DNA of 64,000 bases from Kribbella soli (GTDB lineage: Bacteria > Actinomycetota > Actinomycetes > Propionibacteriales > Kribbellaceae), in NCBI RefSeq assembly GCF_004331345.1, contig NZ_SJJZ01000001.1:1426001-1490000 (forward strand), read 5' to 3'. The number at the start of each line of letters is the position of its first letter. Within the stretch, counting starts at the first letter, position 1. The notes beneath the pieces were generated by a model. It was not told the DNA's origin and ran no database searches. It was given only the letters and a program-made list of their open reading frames with translations. Both the position numbers and the translations under genes were made by a program. Shown here one piece after another: positions 51,250 to 60,832 of the stretch.

Positions 51250-51761
51250 CGCACATGCTCCAGTGTGTTCAGGGGTTCGCCGATGAGGTCGCGCAGCTTG
51301 TCCAGCCCACGAGCGGTCTGGCTTTTGACAGTGCCCTGACTGCTGCCCATCAGCTCGGCGGCAGCGGCCACGTCCAGATCGCAGAAGTACCGCAGGACGA
51401 CAGCAGCCCGTTGGCGCCTGGGCAGCCGTTCGAGCGCGGCCAGCACAGTCAGCCGATCCTCCGGTCCGGAGCCGGCCTGCGCTCCGAGCTCGGCGACCTC
51501 GCCGGTCAACGTCTCGCGATGACGCCAGAACCGGCGCTTCTCGTCCAGGAACACATTGACCAGAATCTTGTCGGCGTACCGCGCCGCTCCGGTCTCGGGC
51601 CGGACCGCGCCCCACTTCACGTAGAGCTTGGTCAGCGCGGTCTGCACCAGATCTTCGGCCCAATGCGCATCCCCACTGGTCAGCAGACGTGCGATCCGCA
51701 TCATCCGCCCGCGGTGGGCCCTCACATAGTCGGTGAAGTCCTGATCTCGGTTGCTCGCCAC
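51246..51761 (-). CDS. SigE-family ECF RNA polymerase sigma factor
   Basis: 171 residues from a GTG at 51761 with GGAGG just upstream. Region 2 includes MMRIARLLTSGDAHWAEDLVQTALTKLY; region 4 includes LPRRQRAAVVLRYFCDLDVAAAAELMGSSQGTVKSQ. It is a paralogue of the factor at 17651. A TGCAACC -35 lies upstream, as at the paralogue. Coupled to its membrane partner by ATGA. Confidence 0.9.
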   Translation of the reverse strand: MASNRDQDFTDYVRAHRGRMMRIARLLTSGDAHWAEDLVQTALTKLYVKWGAVRPETGAARYADKILVNVFLDEKRRFWRHRETLTGEVAELGAQAGSGPEDRLTVLAALERLPRRQRAAVVLRYFCDLDVAAAAELMGSSQGTVKSQTARGLDKLRDLIGEPLNTLEHVR

Positions 51762-51800
51762 GCGTCCTCCGGTCTTGGTTGGGCGCTTCCTCACCGTTAA

Positions 51801-51829
51801 GTACCGGGTGAGGCGAGCACCCGGTTGCA
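51801..51829 (-). promoter_or_regulatory. Probable ECF promoter of the second SigE-family gene
   Basis: On the minus strand TGCAACC (51829-51823), a 17-nt spacer and GGTAC (51805-51801). The -35 is identical to that at 17593. Confidence 0.5.
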
Positions 51830-51853
51830 TCCCCGGAACTGGCAGACGTACGA

Positions 51854-51890
51854 CGAGGGCCCCGCGGACATGGTGTCCGCGGGGCCCTCG
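51854..51890 (-). terminator. Terminator of clpC
   Basis: A 17-bp perfect stem (51854-51870 and 51874-51890) with a 3-nt loop, just downstream of the clpC stop at 51906. It is the most GC-stable hairpin in the window. Confidence 0.8.
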
Positions 51891-51905
51891 CTACCGGCTA
51901 CAGGC

Positions 51906-54452
<2,547 letters not shown>

Positions 54453-54539
54453 CGCCAAAGCGCTCCTTGCCTCAGAGGAGTCGGACGTGCCGTGTTGGCC
54501 GACCCCCGTACATGCATGCTAGTCCCCGGTACCGACAGG

Positions 54540-54554
54540 CTCGCTCTCGGCGAA
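54540..54554. promoter_or_regulatory. ClgR-like box 1 upstream of clpC
   Basis: CTCGC-N5-GCGAA: TCGC/GCGA arms around 5 nt, about 30-40 bp upstream of the presumed transcription start. ClgR activates clp genes in actinobacteria from such sites. Confidence 0.4.
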
Positions 54555-54653
54555 CACCCGATCACGCTTCCATCGGCAGTCCGGGCGGCATCACAAGGGA
54601 ACAACCGCACTGGTAACCAGCGTGTTCCCGGTGCACCGCGATCCGACAGCGTG

Positions 54654-54668
54654 TTCGCCACCAGCGAA
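54654..54668. promoter_or_regulatory. ClgR-like box 2 upstream of clpC
   Basis: TTCGC-CACCA-GCGAA, perfect 5-bp arms with the 5-nt spacer expected for ClgR, about 200 bp before the clpC start. Confidence 0.45.
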
Positions 54669-54745
54669 TTCCCAGAACTACCTGCCCGGTCAGTCATCAG
54701 ATCCGACACGCCGTGTCCCACTCTGTGAAACAACCGGAATGCGGA

Positions 54746-54779
54746 CGGTCCCGGCACCCCAATGCGGGTGCCGGGACCG
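54746..54779 (-). terminator. Terminator of lsr2
   Basis: A 14-bp perfect stem (54746-54759 and 54766-54779) with a 6-nt loop, 15 nt after the lsr2 stop. Confidence 0.8.
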
Positions 54780-54794
54780 GCGATAGCTGAAAAG

Positions 54795-55124
54795 TTACTT
54801 CGCGTCGTTGTACGCCGCGCGCACCTCGGCGGAGATCCGGCCGCGCTCGCTGACCTCGTAGCCGTTCTCCTTGGCCCAGGCCCGGATGTCCGCGGAGTCC
54901 GAGGCCGACCGGCCGCGGCCGCGCGCCCGGCCCGCCGCACCCCGGCGGCCGGCCACCCGGCGACCAGAGCCGACATACGCGGCGAGGGCGTCGCGCAGTT
55001 TCGCGGCGTTCTTCTTGGACAGGTCGATCTCGTACGTCGTTCCGTCCAGCCCGAAAGTGACAGTCTCGTCGGCCTTACCGCCGTCGAGATCGTCCTCGAG
55101 AACCACCTGCACCCTTTGCGCCAT
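54795..55124 (-). CDS. lsr2: Nucleoid-associated protein Lsr2
   Basis: 109 residues from the ATG at 55124 (MAQRVQVVLEDDLDGG), GAAAGG 10 nt upstream. The N-terminal dimerisation domain has FGLDGTTYEIDLSKKNAAKLRDAL. A basic Gly/Arg linker follows, and the C-terminal DNA-binding domain is IRAWAKENGYEVSERGRI with the RGR hook that enters the AT-rich minor groove. It silences AT-rich foreign DNA. A 14-bp dyad lies in its promoter. Confidence 0.95.
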   Translation of the reverse strand: MAQRVQVVLEDDLDGGKADETVTFGLDGTTYEIDLSKKNAAKLRDALAAYVGSGRRVAGRRGAAGRARGRGRSASDSADIRAWAKENGYEVSERGRISAEVRAAYNDAK

Positions 55125-55178
55125 CGATGACAACCTTTCCGCGCCCGCCATCGGGCACAATCCCCCTGCTGAATTGTT

Positions 55179-55211
55179 AGCACCTGATTTGTACCGCACA
55201 AACCAGGTGCT
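55179..55211. promoter_or_regulatory. 14-bp dyad in the lsr2 promoter
   Basis: AGCACCTGATTTGT (55179-55192) and ACAAACCAGGTGCT (55198-55211) match at 13 of 14 positions around a 5-nt centre. It covers the spacer before a minus-strand -10-like TAACAAT (55172-55178), a position for repression. Confidence 0.5.
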
Positions 55212-55341
55212 TGTCATTCATCGACGCTGTGCAGTCATCGTGACCTTGCGTATTCATCCGGTTCGAACCGGCCGGTCCGGAATGAATTCGGCCCCTGGAT
55301 TTGCGAAGGCCGACTGTTGTGCTATGCAACGACCTGGAAAA

Positions 55342-56862
55342 TCACTCCGGCCGCAGCAACGGGAACAGAATCGTCTCCCGGATACCGGTCCCGGTGAGCA
55401 ACATCACCAAGCGGTCCAGGCCCATCCCCATCCCGCCGGCCGGCGGCATCCCGAATTCCATCGCGCGCAGGAAGTCCTCGTCGAGATCCATCGCCTCCGG
55501 GTCACCGGCGGCGGCCAGCAACGACTGCTCCTCCAGGCGATCGCGCTGGATCACCGGGTCGTTCAGCTCCGAGTACGCGACCCCGAGTTCGACGCCGTTG
55601 AAGAACAGGTCCCAGGCCTCGACCAGCCCCGGAATTTCCCGGTGCTGCTTCGCCAGCGGTCGTGCCGACTCCGGATAGTCGCGGACAAAGGTGGGCTGGA
55701 TCAGCGTGTGCTCGCAGAGCTTCTCGAACAAGTCGACGGCGATCTCGCCGGCATTCCGGCCCGGCTGCAACTCGACGTCGTGCTGCTCGGCCAACTTGGT
55801 CAGACCAGCCAGGTCGGTGGTCGCGTCGACACTCTCCCCGACGGCTTCCGAGAGCAGTCCGAAAAGCGTCGCATGCCGGAACGGCTGCTCGATGTCGATG
55901 GTCGAACCGTCGCGCCCGGTGATCGTCGTACGACCGATCGCACGGCCCGCGTTCCGGATCAGCTCCTGGATCAGCTCGGCCATCGTGTCGTAATCGCCGT
56001 ACGCCTCGTACGCCTCGATCATCGAGAATTCCGCCGAGTGGGTGGAGTCCAGCCCTTCGTTACGGAACGTCCGGCCGATCTCGTAGACCCGGTCGACGCC
56101 GCCGATCATCGCGCGCTTGAGGTCGAGCTCGAGCGCGATCCGGAGCTTCATCTCCTGATCGAACGCGTTCAGGTGGGTCGAGAACGGCCGGGCCGCGGCG
56201 CCGCCGTTGGTCAGCTGCAGCACCGGCGTCTCGACCTCGACGAAGCCGTGCCCGTCGTACGTCGCACGCAGCGCCTTCAGGACGGCTGCCTTCGCGCGGA
56301 CCATCTCGCGCGCCTCGGGGCGGACGATCAGGTCGACGTACCGCATCCGGACCCGGGCCTCTTCGCTGAGCGGCCGGTGCTCGTTCGGGAGCGGGCGGAG
56401 GGTCTTCGCGGCCATCTGCCACGCGGTCGCCTGCACGGACAGCTCACCGCGCCGGCTGGTGATCACCTCGCCCTGGACGGCCAGCAGGTCGCCGATGTCG
56501 ACGAGCTGCTTGAACCGGGCCAGCTCGTCCTCGCCGAGGTCGGCGAGCGAGAACATCACCTGCAGCTCGGTCCCGTCCCCCTCGCGGAGCCGGACGAAGC
56601 AGAGCTTGCCGGTGTTGCGCAGGAAGATCACCCGGCCGGCCACCGAGACCTGCTCGCCGGTCCGGGTGTCGGGCTCCAGGTCCTGCGCGTCGTACTTCGC
56701 CCGCAGGTCCTTGAGCAGGTGCGTCCGGGGCACCGAGATCGGGTACGGCGGCACTCCTTCCGCCAGCAGGCGGTCACGCTTCTCCCGGCGAACCCGCATC
56801 TGCTCGGGCAGGTCGTCCTGCCCGCTGTCGGGGTTCACCGGGTCCACGTGTGCATCAGTCAT
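55342..56862 (-). CDS. lysS: Lysine--tRNA ligase (class II)
   Basis: A 506-residue enzyme that charges tRNA-Lys. The N-terminal OB-fold (VSVAGRVIFLRNTGKLCFVRL) binds the anticodon. Catalytic motif 2 is GRTFRNEGLDSTHSAEFSMIE and motif 3 is GMGMGLDRLVMLL. The ATG at 56862 has TAGCCT 7 nt upstream, so the mRNA is probably leaderless. That -10 starts with the TAG stop of the upstream MFS gene. Confidence 0.97.
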   Translation of the reverse strand: MTDAHVDPVNPDSGQDDLPEQMRVRREKRDRLLAEGVPPYPISVPRTHLLKDLRAKYDAQDLEPDTRTGEQVSVAGRVIFLRNTGKLCFVRLREGDGTELQVMFSLADLGEDELARFKQLVDIGDLLAVQGEVITSRRGELSVQATAWQMAAKTLRPLPNEHRPLSEEARVRMRYVDLIVRPEAREMVRAKAAVLKALRATYDGHGFVEVETPVLQLTNGGAAARPFSTHLNAFDQEMKLRIALELDLKRAMIGGVDRVYEIGRTFRNEGLDSTHSAEFSMIEAYEAYGDYDTMAELIQELIRNAGRAIGRTTITGRDGSTIDIEQPFRHATLFGLLSEAVGESVDATTDLAGLTKLAEQHDVELQPGRNAGEIAVDLFEKLCEHTLIQPTFVRDYPESARPLAKQHREIPGLVEAWDLFFNGVELGVAYSELNDPVIQRDRLEEQSLLAAAGDPEAMDLDEDFLRAMEFGMPPAGGMGMGLDRLVMLLTGTGIRETILFPLLRPE

Positions 56863-56869
56863 ACCCCGA

Positions 56870-56875
56870 AGGCTA
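56870..56875 (-). promoter_or_regulatory. Leaderless -10 element of lysS
   Basis: TAGCCT on the minus strand, 7 nt before the ATG at 56862. Its first three bases are the stop codon of the MFS gene (56873-56875). Confidence 0.55.
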
Positions 56876-58096
56876 GTGACTGAGTGCCTCCAGCTCCGAA
56901 TCCTTTGATTCGTCCTTGCTCCGGGCGACCAGGGCGCCGACGATCGCGGCGGCCACCACGCACGCCGCTCCGCAGGTCACGAACGTCCCGCGCGGACCGA
57001 GCAGCGCACCCGCCAGACCGCCGAGCAGCATCGCGAGAATGCTGAACGAGCGGATCGTGCCGTTCAGGGCGGCGATCACCCGGCCACGGACGGCTTCGGC
57101 GGACCTCGTCACCACCAGTGAGCTCGTCGCCGCGTTCAGCATCCCGCTGCCGACGCCGATCGTGGTGGCCCCGATCAGCAGTGTCACGAGGTTCCCCGCC
57201 AGGCCCATCAGCACGCTCGACCCGCCGATCGCCGCCATTCCCACGACGACTCCCACGGCCCGGGCCCGGTCGCCGTTCAGCCGGCCGCTGTACCAGGCGC
57301 CGAAGATCGCCCCGGCTCCGGTGGCCGCGCCGGCCGCGCCGTACAGAGCAGGCCCGAGGCCGAGCTCGCCGGTGATCAGGAAGACCTCCACGACGTTGAC
57401 CGCCTCGCCCGCGACCACGAACATCCACAGCGCCGGCACCAGGATCTTCAGGATGCCGTCACCGAAGATGGCGCGCAGTCCCGCCGACACTCCGCCGCGC
57501 TCGCGAGCAGCCCCGGGCTCCGGCCGGCGACGCGTGCGGACCAGCTGCGCGATGACCACCAGAGCGAGGAAGGTCCCGGCGTCGACGAGCAGGGCACCAC
57601 GACTGCCGACCCAACCGACCAGCACACCACCAGCCGCCGAGCCTGCGAACGTCGCGACCCCGATCAGCGCCTGGCTGGTCCCGGTGGTGCGACCGACGAG
57701 TTCCTCGCCGACGATCCGCGGGATCAGCGCACCCCATGCCGGCCCCGCGACGGCCTGGCCGATCTGAAGCACGCACACCAGGGCCAGCGTGTTGACCAGG
57801 TCGTGCACGAACGCCAGCCCGACGCCGGCGACCACCTGCAGCAACCCCGACCAGACCAGGACCGTCCGCGAGTCGAACCCGTCCACGATCCGCCCCGCGA
57901 ACGGGATCATCACCACGGTCGGTACGGCGAACGCGAGCAGCAGTGCCGTGACGGCAGCCGGCCCGTGGCCGTCGGAGACCCGCAGCATCAACGCGATCAT
58001 CGCGATCGAGTCGCCGGCGTACGACAGCGCGCGGGCGGGCAGCACCAGCCGGATGTCCCGGAAGGACCAGATCGAAGTCTGAAGTGTTTGCTTCAT
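56873..58096 (-). CDS. MFS transporter
   Basis: A 407-residue protein with about 12 helices. PARALSYAGDSIAMIALMLRV opens the first helix and GRIVDGFDSRTVLVW gives motif A. The type resembles macrolide/drug-efflux MFS_3 proteins. The ATG lies inside the large dyad shared with the divergent ArsR-type gene, so expression is probably repressed by that regulator. Substrate unknown. Confidence 0.85.
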   Translation of the reverse strand: MKQTLQTSIWSFRDIRLVLPARALSYAGDSIAMIALMLRVSDGHGPAAVTALLLAFAVPTVVMIPFAGRIVDGFDSRTVLVWSGLLQVVAGVGLAFVHDLVNTLALVCVLQIGQAVAGPAWGALIPRIVGEELVGRTTGTSQALIGVATFAGSAAGGVLVGWVGSRGALLVDAGTFLALVVIAQLVRTRRRPEPGAARERGGVSAGLRAIFGDGILKILVPALWMFVVAGEAVNVVEVFLITGELGLGPALYGAAGAATGAGAIFGAWYSGRLNGDRARAVGVVVGMAAIGGSSVLMGLAGNLVTLLIGATTIGVGSGMLNAATSSLVVTRSAEAVRGRVIAALNGTIRSFSILAMLLGGLAGALLGPRGTFVTCGAACVVAAAIVGALVARSKDESKDSELEALSH

Positions 58097-58118
58097 AATT
58101 GTGAAGTAAACACTTCAG
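58079..58118. promoter_or_regulatory. 40-bp dyad operator between the MFS and ArsR-type genes
   Basis: Arms 58079-58095 and 58102-58118 match at 16 of 17 positions around a 6-nt centre (taattg). The left arm covers the MFS start codon. The GAAGT/ACTTC units repeat inside each arm, as expected for a dimer-of-dimers site. Confidence 0.65.
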
Positions 58119-58142
58119 ATTTTGCGGCGTCAAGTGGTTCGC

Positions 58143-58148
58143 TACGCT
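58143..58148 (+). promoter_or_regulatory. Leaderless -10 element of the ArsR-type gene
   Basis: TACGCT, 6 nt before the GTG at 58155. Confidence 0.5.
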
Positions 58149-58154
58149 GACCTC

Positions 58155-58721
58155 GTGGCGAAGAAGAAGCGGCTGGTGATCACGGACCCGAAGGCGATCC
58201 GCGCCCTCGCGCACCCGGCCCGGCAGCGGGTCATCGACGAGCTGTTCAACGGCAAGGTGCTGACCGCGACCGAGTGCGCGGAGCTGGCCGGGCTGACGCC
58301 GTCCGCGATGAGCTACCACCTGCGCGCACTGGAGAAGTGGGGCATCATCCAGCGCGCCGACGAGTCCGCCGACGGCCGCGAGCGACCCTGGCAGGCGCCT
58401 GCCGCCAGCCTGGCGATCTCGTCGCAGTCCACCGGCGCGGGGCGGCTGGCCAGCCAGGCGATGATCAAGACCGCCATGGACGCTGTCCTCGACCAGTTCG
58501 TGGACATGGCCCCGGACGATCCCTGGGACGGCGTCAGCTCGATGAGCCGGTCCCGGTTGTGGCTGACCCACGAGGAGGCCGAGCAGTTCAACCAGGACCT
58601 GATCGACCTGGTCGACCGCTACAAGAAGAGCCGGACGGCCGCGAGTCATCCGGCCGGGACGCGGGAGGTGACGTCGCTGATCGCCGTCGTACCGACCGGG
58701 GATCCGCCGAAGGACAGCTGA
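58155..58721 (+). CDS. ArsR-like winged helix regulator
   Basis: 188 residues from a GTG at 58155 set by the -10 TACGCT. IRALAHPARQRVIDELF and LTATECAELAGLTPSAMSYHLRALEKWGI form an ArsR-type HTH (HTH_20 group). The C-terminal 100 residues form a separate helical domain with SMSRSRLWLTHEEAEQFNQDLIDLVDRY, seen in regulators of adjacent MFS pumps. It probably represses the divergent MFS gene through the dyad at 58079. Confidence 0.85.
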   Translation: MAKKKRLVITDPKAIRALAHPARQRVIDELFNGKVLTATECAELAGLTPSAMSYHLRALEKWGIIQRADESADGRERPWQAPAASLAISSQSTGAGRLASQAMIKTAMDAVLDQFVDMAPDDPWDGVSSMSRSRLWLTHEEAEQFNQDLIDLVDRYKKSRTAASHPAGTREVTSLIAVVPTGDPPKDS

Positions 58722-58795
58722 ACCGTTAGCTACGGATCCGCGTATCTCGGAGTACCTTCGGATGAAGAGGTACTTTCCGCCACTTGGTGGTTGCT

Positions 58796-59242
58796 ATGCA
58801 GTCCTGGATCCTGTGGTTGATCGTCGCCGCCGTCCTCGGCACGGCCGAGTTGATGACGGCGACCTTGGACCTGCTCCTGCTCGCTGTCGCCGCGCTCGCC
58901 GCGGCCGGGATCGGCGCGCTGGGACTCGGTATCGGCTTCCAGGTGCTGGCCTTCGCGGTCACTGCCGCGGCCATGGTCACGCTGGTCCGCCCGGTCGCGC
59001 GCCGGCATCTCACCGGGCACCCGAAGCTGCGGACCGGTGTCGCCGCGCTCATCGGCCGCGAAGCCGTCGTACTCGCGCCCTGTGACCGGGACGCCGGACG
59101 GGTCCGGATCGGCGGCGAGGAGTGGAGCGCTCGCTCCTACGACCCTCACCTGCAGATCCCCGCGGGCACCCGGGTCGACGTGTTCGCCATCGAGGGGGCT
59201 ACCGCCCTCGTCCATCCTCAGGAGGAACCATGGCCGAACTGA
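58796..59242 (+). CDS. NfeD family membrane protein
   Basis: 148 residues from the ATG at 58796. Two to three N-terminal helices (WILWLIVAAVLGTAELMTATLDLLLLAV) are followed by a cytosolic OB-fold (LIGREAVVLAPCDRDAGRVRIGGEEWSAR). This is the short NfeD1b type that pairs with SPFH proteins. It overlaps the SPFH gene by 13 nt, the standard NfeD-slipin arrangement. A TTG at 58784 is an alternative start. Confidence 0.85.
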   Translation: MQSWILWLIVAAVLGTAELMTATLDLLLLAVAALAAAGIGALGLGIGFQVLAFAVTAAAMVTLVRPVARRHLTGHPKLRTGVAALIGREAVVLAPCDRDAGRVRIGGEEWSARSYDPHLQIPAGTRVDVFAIEGATALVHPQEEPWPN

Positions 59243-60117
59243 TCATCGGAATCGTCGTCGCGCTGCTCGCTGTCGTGCTGGTACTGCGGACCGTGCGGAT
59301 CGTGCCGCAGGCACGGGCCAGCAACGTCGAGCGCCTCGGCCGGTACCTGCGCACACTCGAGCCCGGACTGAACATCGTGATCCCGTTCATCGACCGGCCC
59401 CGGCAACTGATCGACCTGCGCGAGCAGGTGGTCTCGTTCCAGCCGAACTCGGTGATCACCGAGGACAACCTGGTCGTCCACATCGACACGGTGCTGTACT
59501 TCCAGGTCACCGATCCGCGCGCCGCGGCGTACGAGATCCAGAACTACATCCAGGCGATCGAGCAGCTGACCGTGACCACGCTGCGGAACGTGATCGGCGC
59601 GCTGGACCTGGAGAAGACGCTGACGTCGCGCGAGCACATCAACTCGATCCTTCGCGGCGTCCTCGACGAGGCGTCCGGCAAGTGGGGCATCCGGGTGAAC
59701 CGGGTCGAGCTCAAGGCGATCGAGCCGCCGGCGTCGATCAAGGAGTCGATGGAGAAGCAGATGCGGGCCGAGCGGGAGAAGCGGGCCGCGATCCTGAACG
59801 CCGAAGGCCAGCGACAGTCCCGGATCCTGACGGCCGAGGGTGACCGGCAGGCCGCAATCCTGCGGGCCGAGGGTCAGGCGAAGGCGATCGACACCGTCTT
59901 CGAGGCGATCCACCGCAACGACCCGGACCCGAAACTGCTCGCGTACCAGTACCTGCAGATGCTCCCCGAACTGGCCAAAGGCCCCGGCAACACCTTCTGG
60001 GTCATCCCGTCCGAGGTCACCACCGCATTGCAGAACGTCACCAAGGCGTTCAGCGGCGACACGACCCCGCCGATCCCCTCGGACAACGGCCACAACCCTG
60101 AAATCTCCCGGGGATAG
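59230..60117 (+). CDS. SPFH/stomatin family protein (slipin-like)
   Basis: A 295-residue protein with one N-terminal membrane anchor (LIIGIVVALLAVVLVLRTVRIV). The SPFH domain has RLGRYLRTLEPGLNIVIPFIDR and QVVSFQPNSVITEDNLVVHID. An Ala/Glu/Arg coiled coil follows (KQMRAEREKRAAILNAEGQ). GGAGG precedes the ATG. It forms membrane microdomains with the NfeD partner encoded upstream. Confidence 0.92.
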   Translation: MAELIIGIVVALLAVVLVLRTVRIVPQARASNVERLGRYLRTLEPGLNIVIPFIDRPRQLIDLREQVVSFQPNSVITEDNLVVHIDTVLYFQVTDPRAAAYEIQNYIQAIEQLTVTTLRNVIGALDLEKTLTSREHINSILRGVLDEASGKWGIRVNRVELKAIEPPASIKESMEKQMRAEREKRAAILNAEGQRQSRILTAEGDRQAAILRAEGQAKAIDTVFEAIHRNDPDPKLLAYQYLQMLPELAKGPGNTFWVIPSEVTTALQNVTKAFSGDTTPPIPSDNGHNPEISRG

Positions 60118-60163
60118 TTGCCCGGTCACCAAATCAGTTGTCCGACGATGTCACTATGGGTGC

Positions 60164-60832
60164 ATGGGGGAACCTCTGCTGATCGCGCAGGCGATCGCCA
60201 TCCCTTCCGGGGTGGCCGTGCTGGCGTATCTGGTCGTCGGACTTGTCATCGGTGTGGAGAGCATGGGTGTGCCGCTGCCCGGTGAGACCACGCTCATCGC
60301 CGCCGCGCTGCTCGCGTCGCAGCAGCATCATCTGAAGATCGAGTTCGTGATCCTGGCCGCCGCCGCGGGCGCGATCATCGGCGACTCGATCGGGTACTTC
60401 ATCGGCCGCAAGGCCGGCCGCCGGCTCTTCGAACGGCTGGGCAAGCGGTTCCATCACTTCTCCGAGGACCGGATCGTCCGGGCCGAGAAGTACTTCCACA
60501 AGTACGGCGTCTGGACGGTGTTCTTCGGCCGCTTCGTCGCGCTGCTGCGGATCTTCGCGGGCCCGATGGCCGGCATGCTGCGGATGCACTACCCGCGGTT
60601 CCTGGCCGCGAACGCCGCCGGTGGCATCGCCTGGGCGACCACGATCGGCGTCGTCGCGTACAAGATCGGCGACAACGCCGACCAGATCTTCGGCCGGGTG
60701 TCCGTCGGCGCGCTGATCGCCGTCGCGGTCGTGGCCGTCGCGCTGTACGTCGTACACAAGGTCCGCAAGCGCCGCCGCGAGGAGGCCGAGCCGGTTCCCG
60801 AGGCGGCGGCGACCGAGTCAGCGGACGTGTAG
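60164..60832 (+). CDS. DedA family membrane protein
   Basis: A 222-residue protein with the VTT/DedA domain. The signature VESMGVPLPGETTLIAAALL is near residues 32-51, and GRFVALLRIFAGPMAGM carries the family Arg residues. DedA proteins help return lipid carriers or maintain the membrane. The C-terminus is a charged Arg/Glu/Ala tail. The frame is open upstream, but the ATG at 60164 gives the family start. It follows the SPFH gene by 46 bp. Confidence 0.88.
   Translation: MGEPLLIAQAIAIPSGVAVLAYLVVGLVIGVESMGVPLPGETTLIAAALLASQQHHLKIEFVILAAAAGAIIGDSIGYFIGRKAGRRLFERLGKRFHHFSEDRIVRAEKYFHKYGVWTVFFGRFVALLRIFAGPMAGMLRMHYPRFLAANAAGGIAWATTIGVVAYKIGDNADQIFGRVSVGALIAVAVVAVALYVVHKVRKRRREEAEPVPEAAATESADV

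Larger units (their letters stand above)
54453..54794. other. 342-bp clpC/lsr2 intergenic region
   Basis: It holds the clpC promoter region with two ClgR-like dyads (54540-54554 and 54654-54668), a possible clpC -10 TAGCAT near 54517-54522 (minus strand), a CTGGTAACCAG palindrome near 54610-54620 and the lsr2 terminator. I see no ORF with coding character. Confidence 0.6.
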
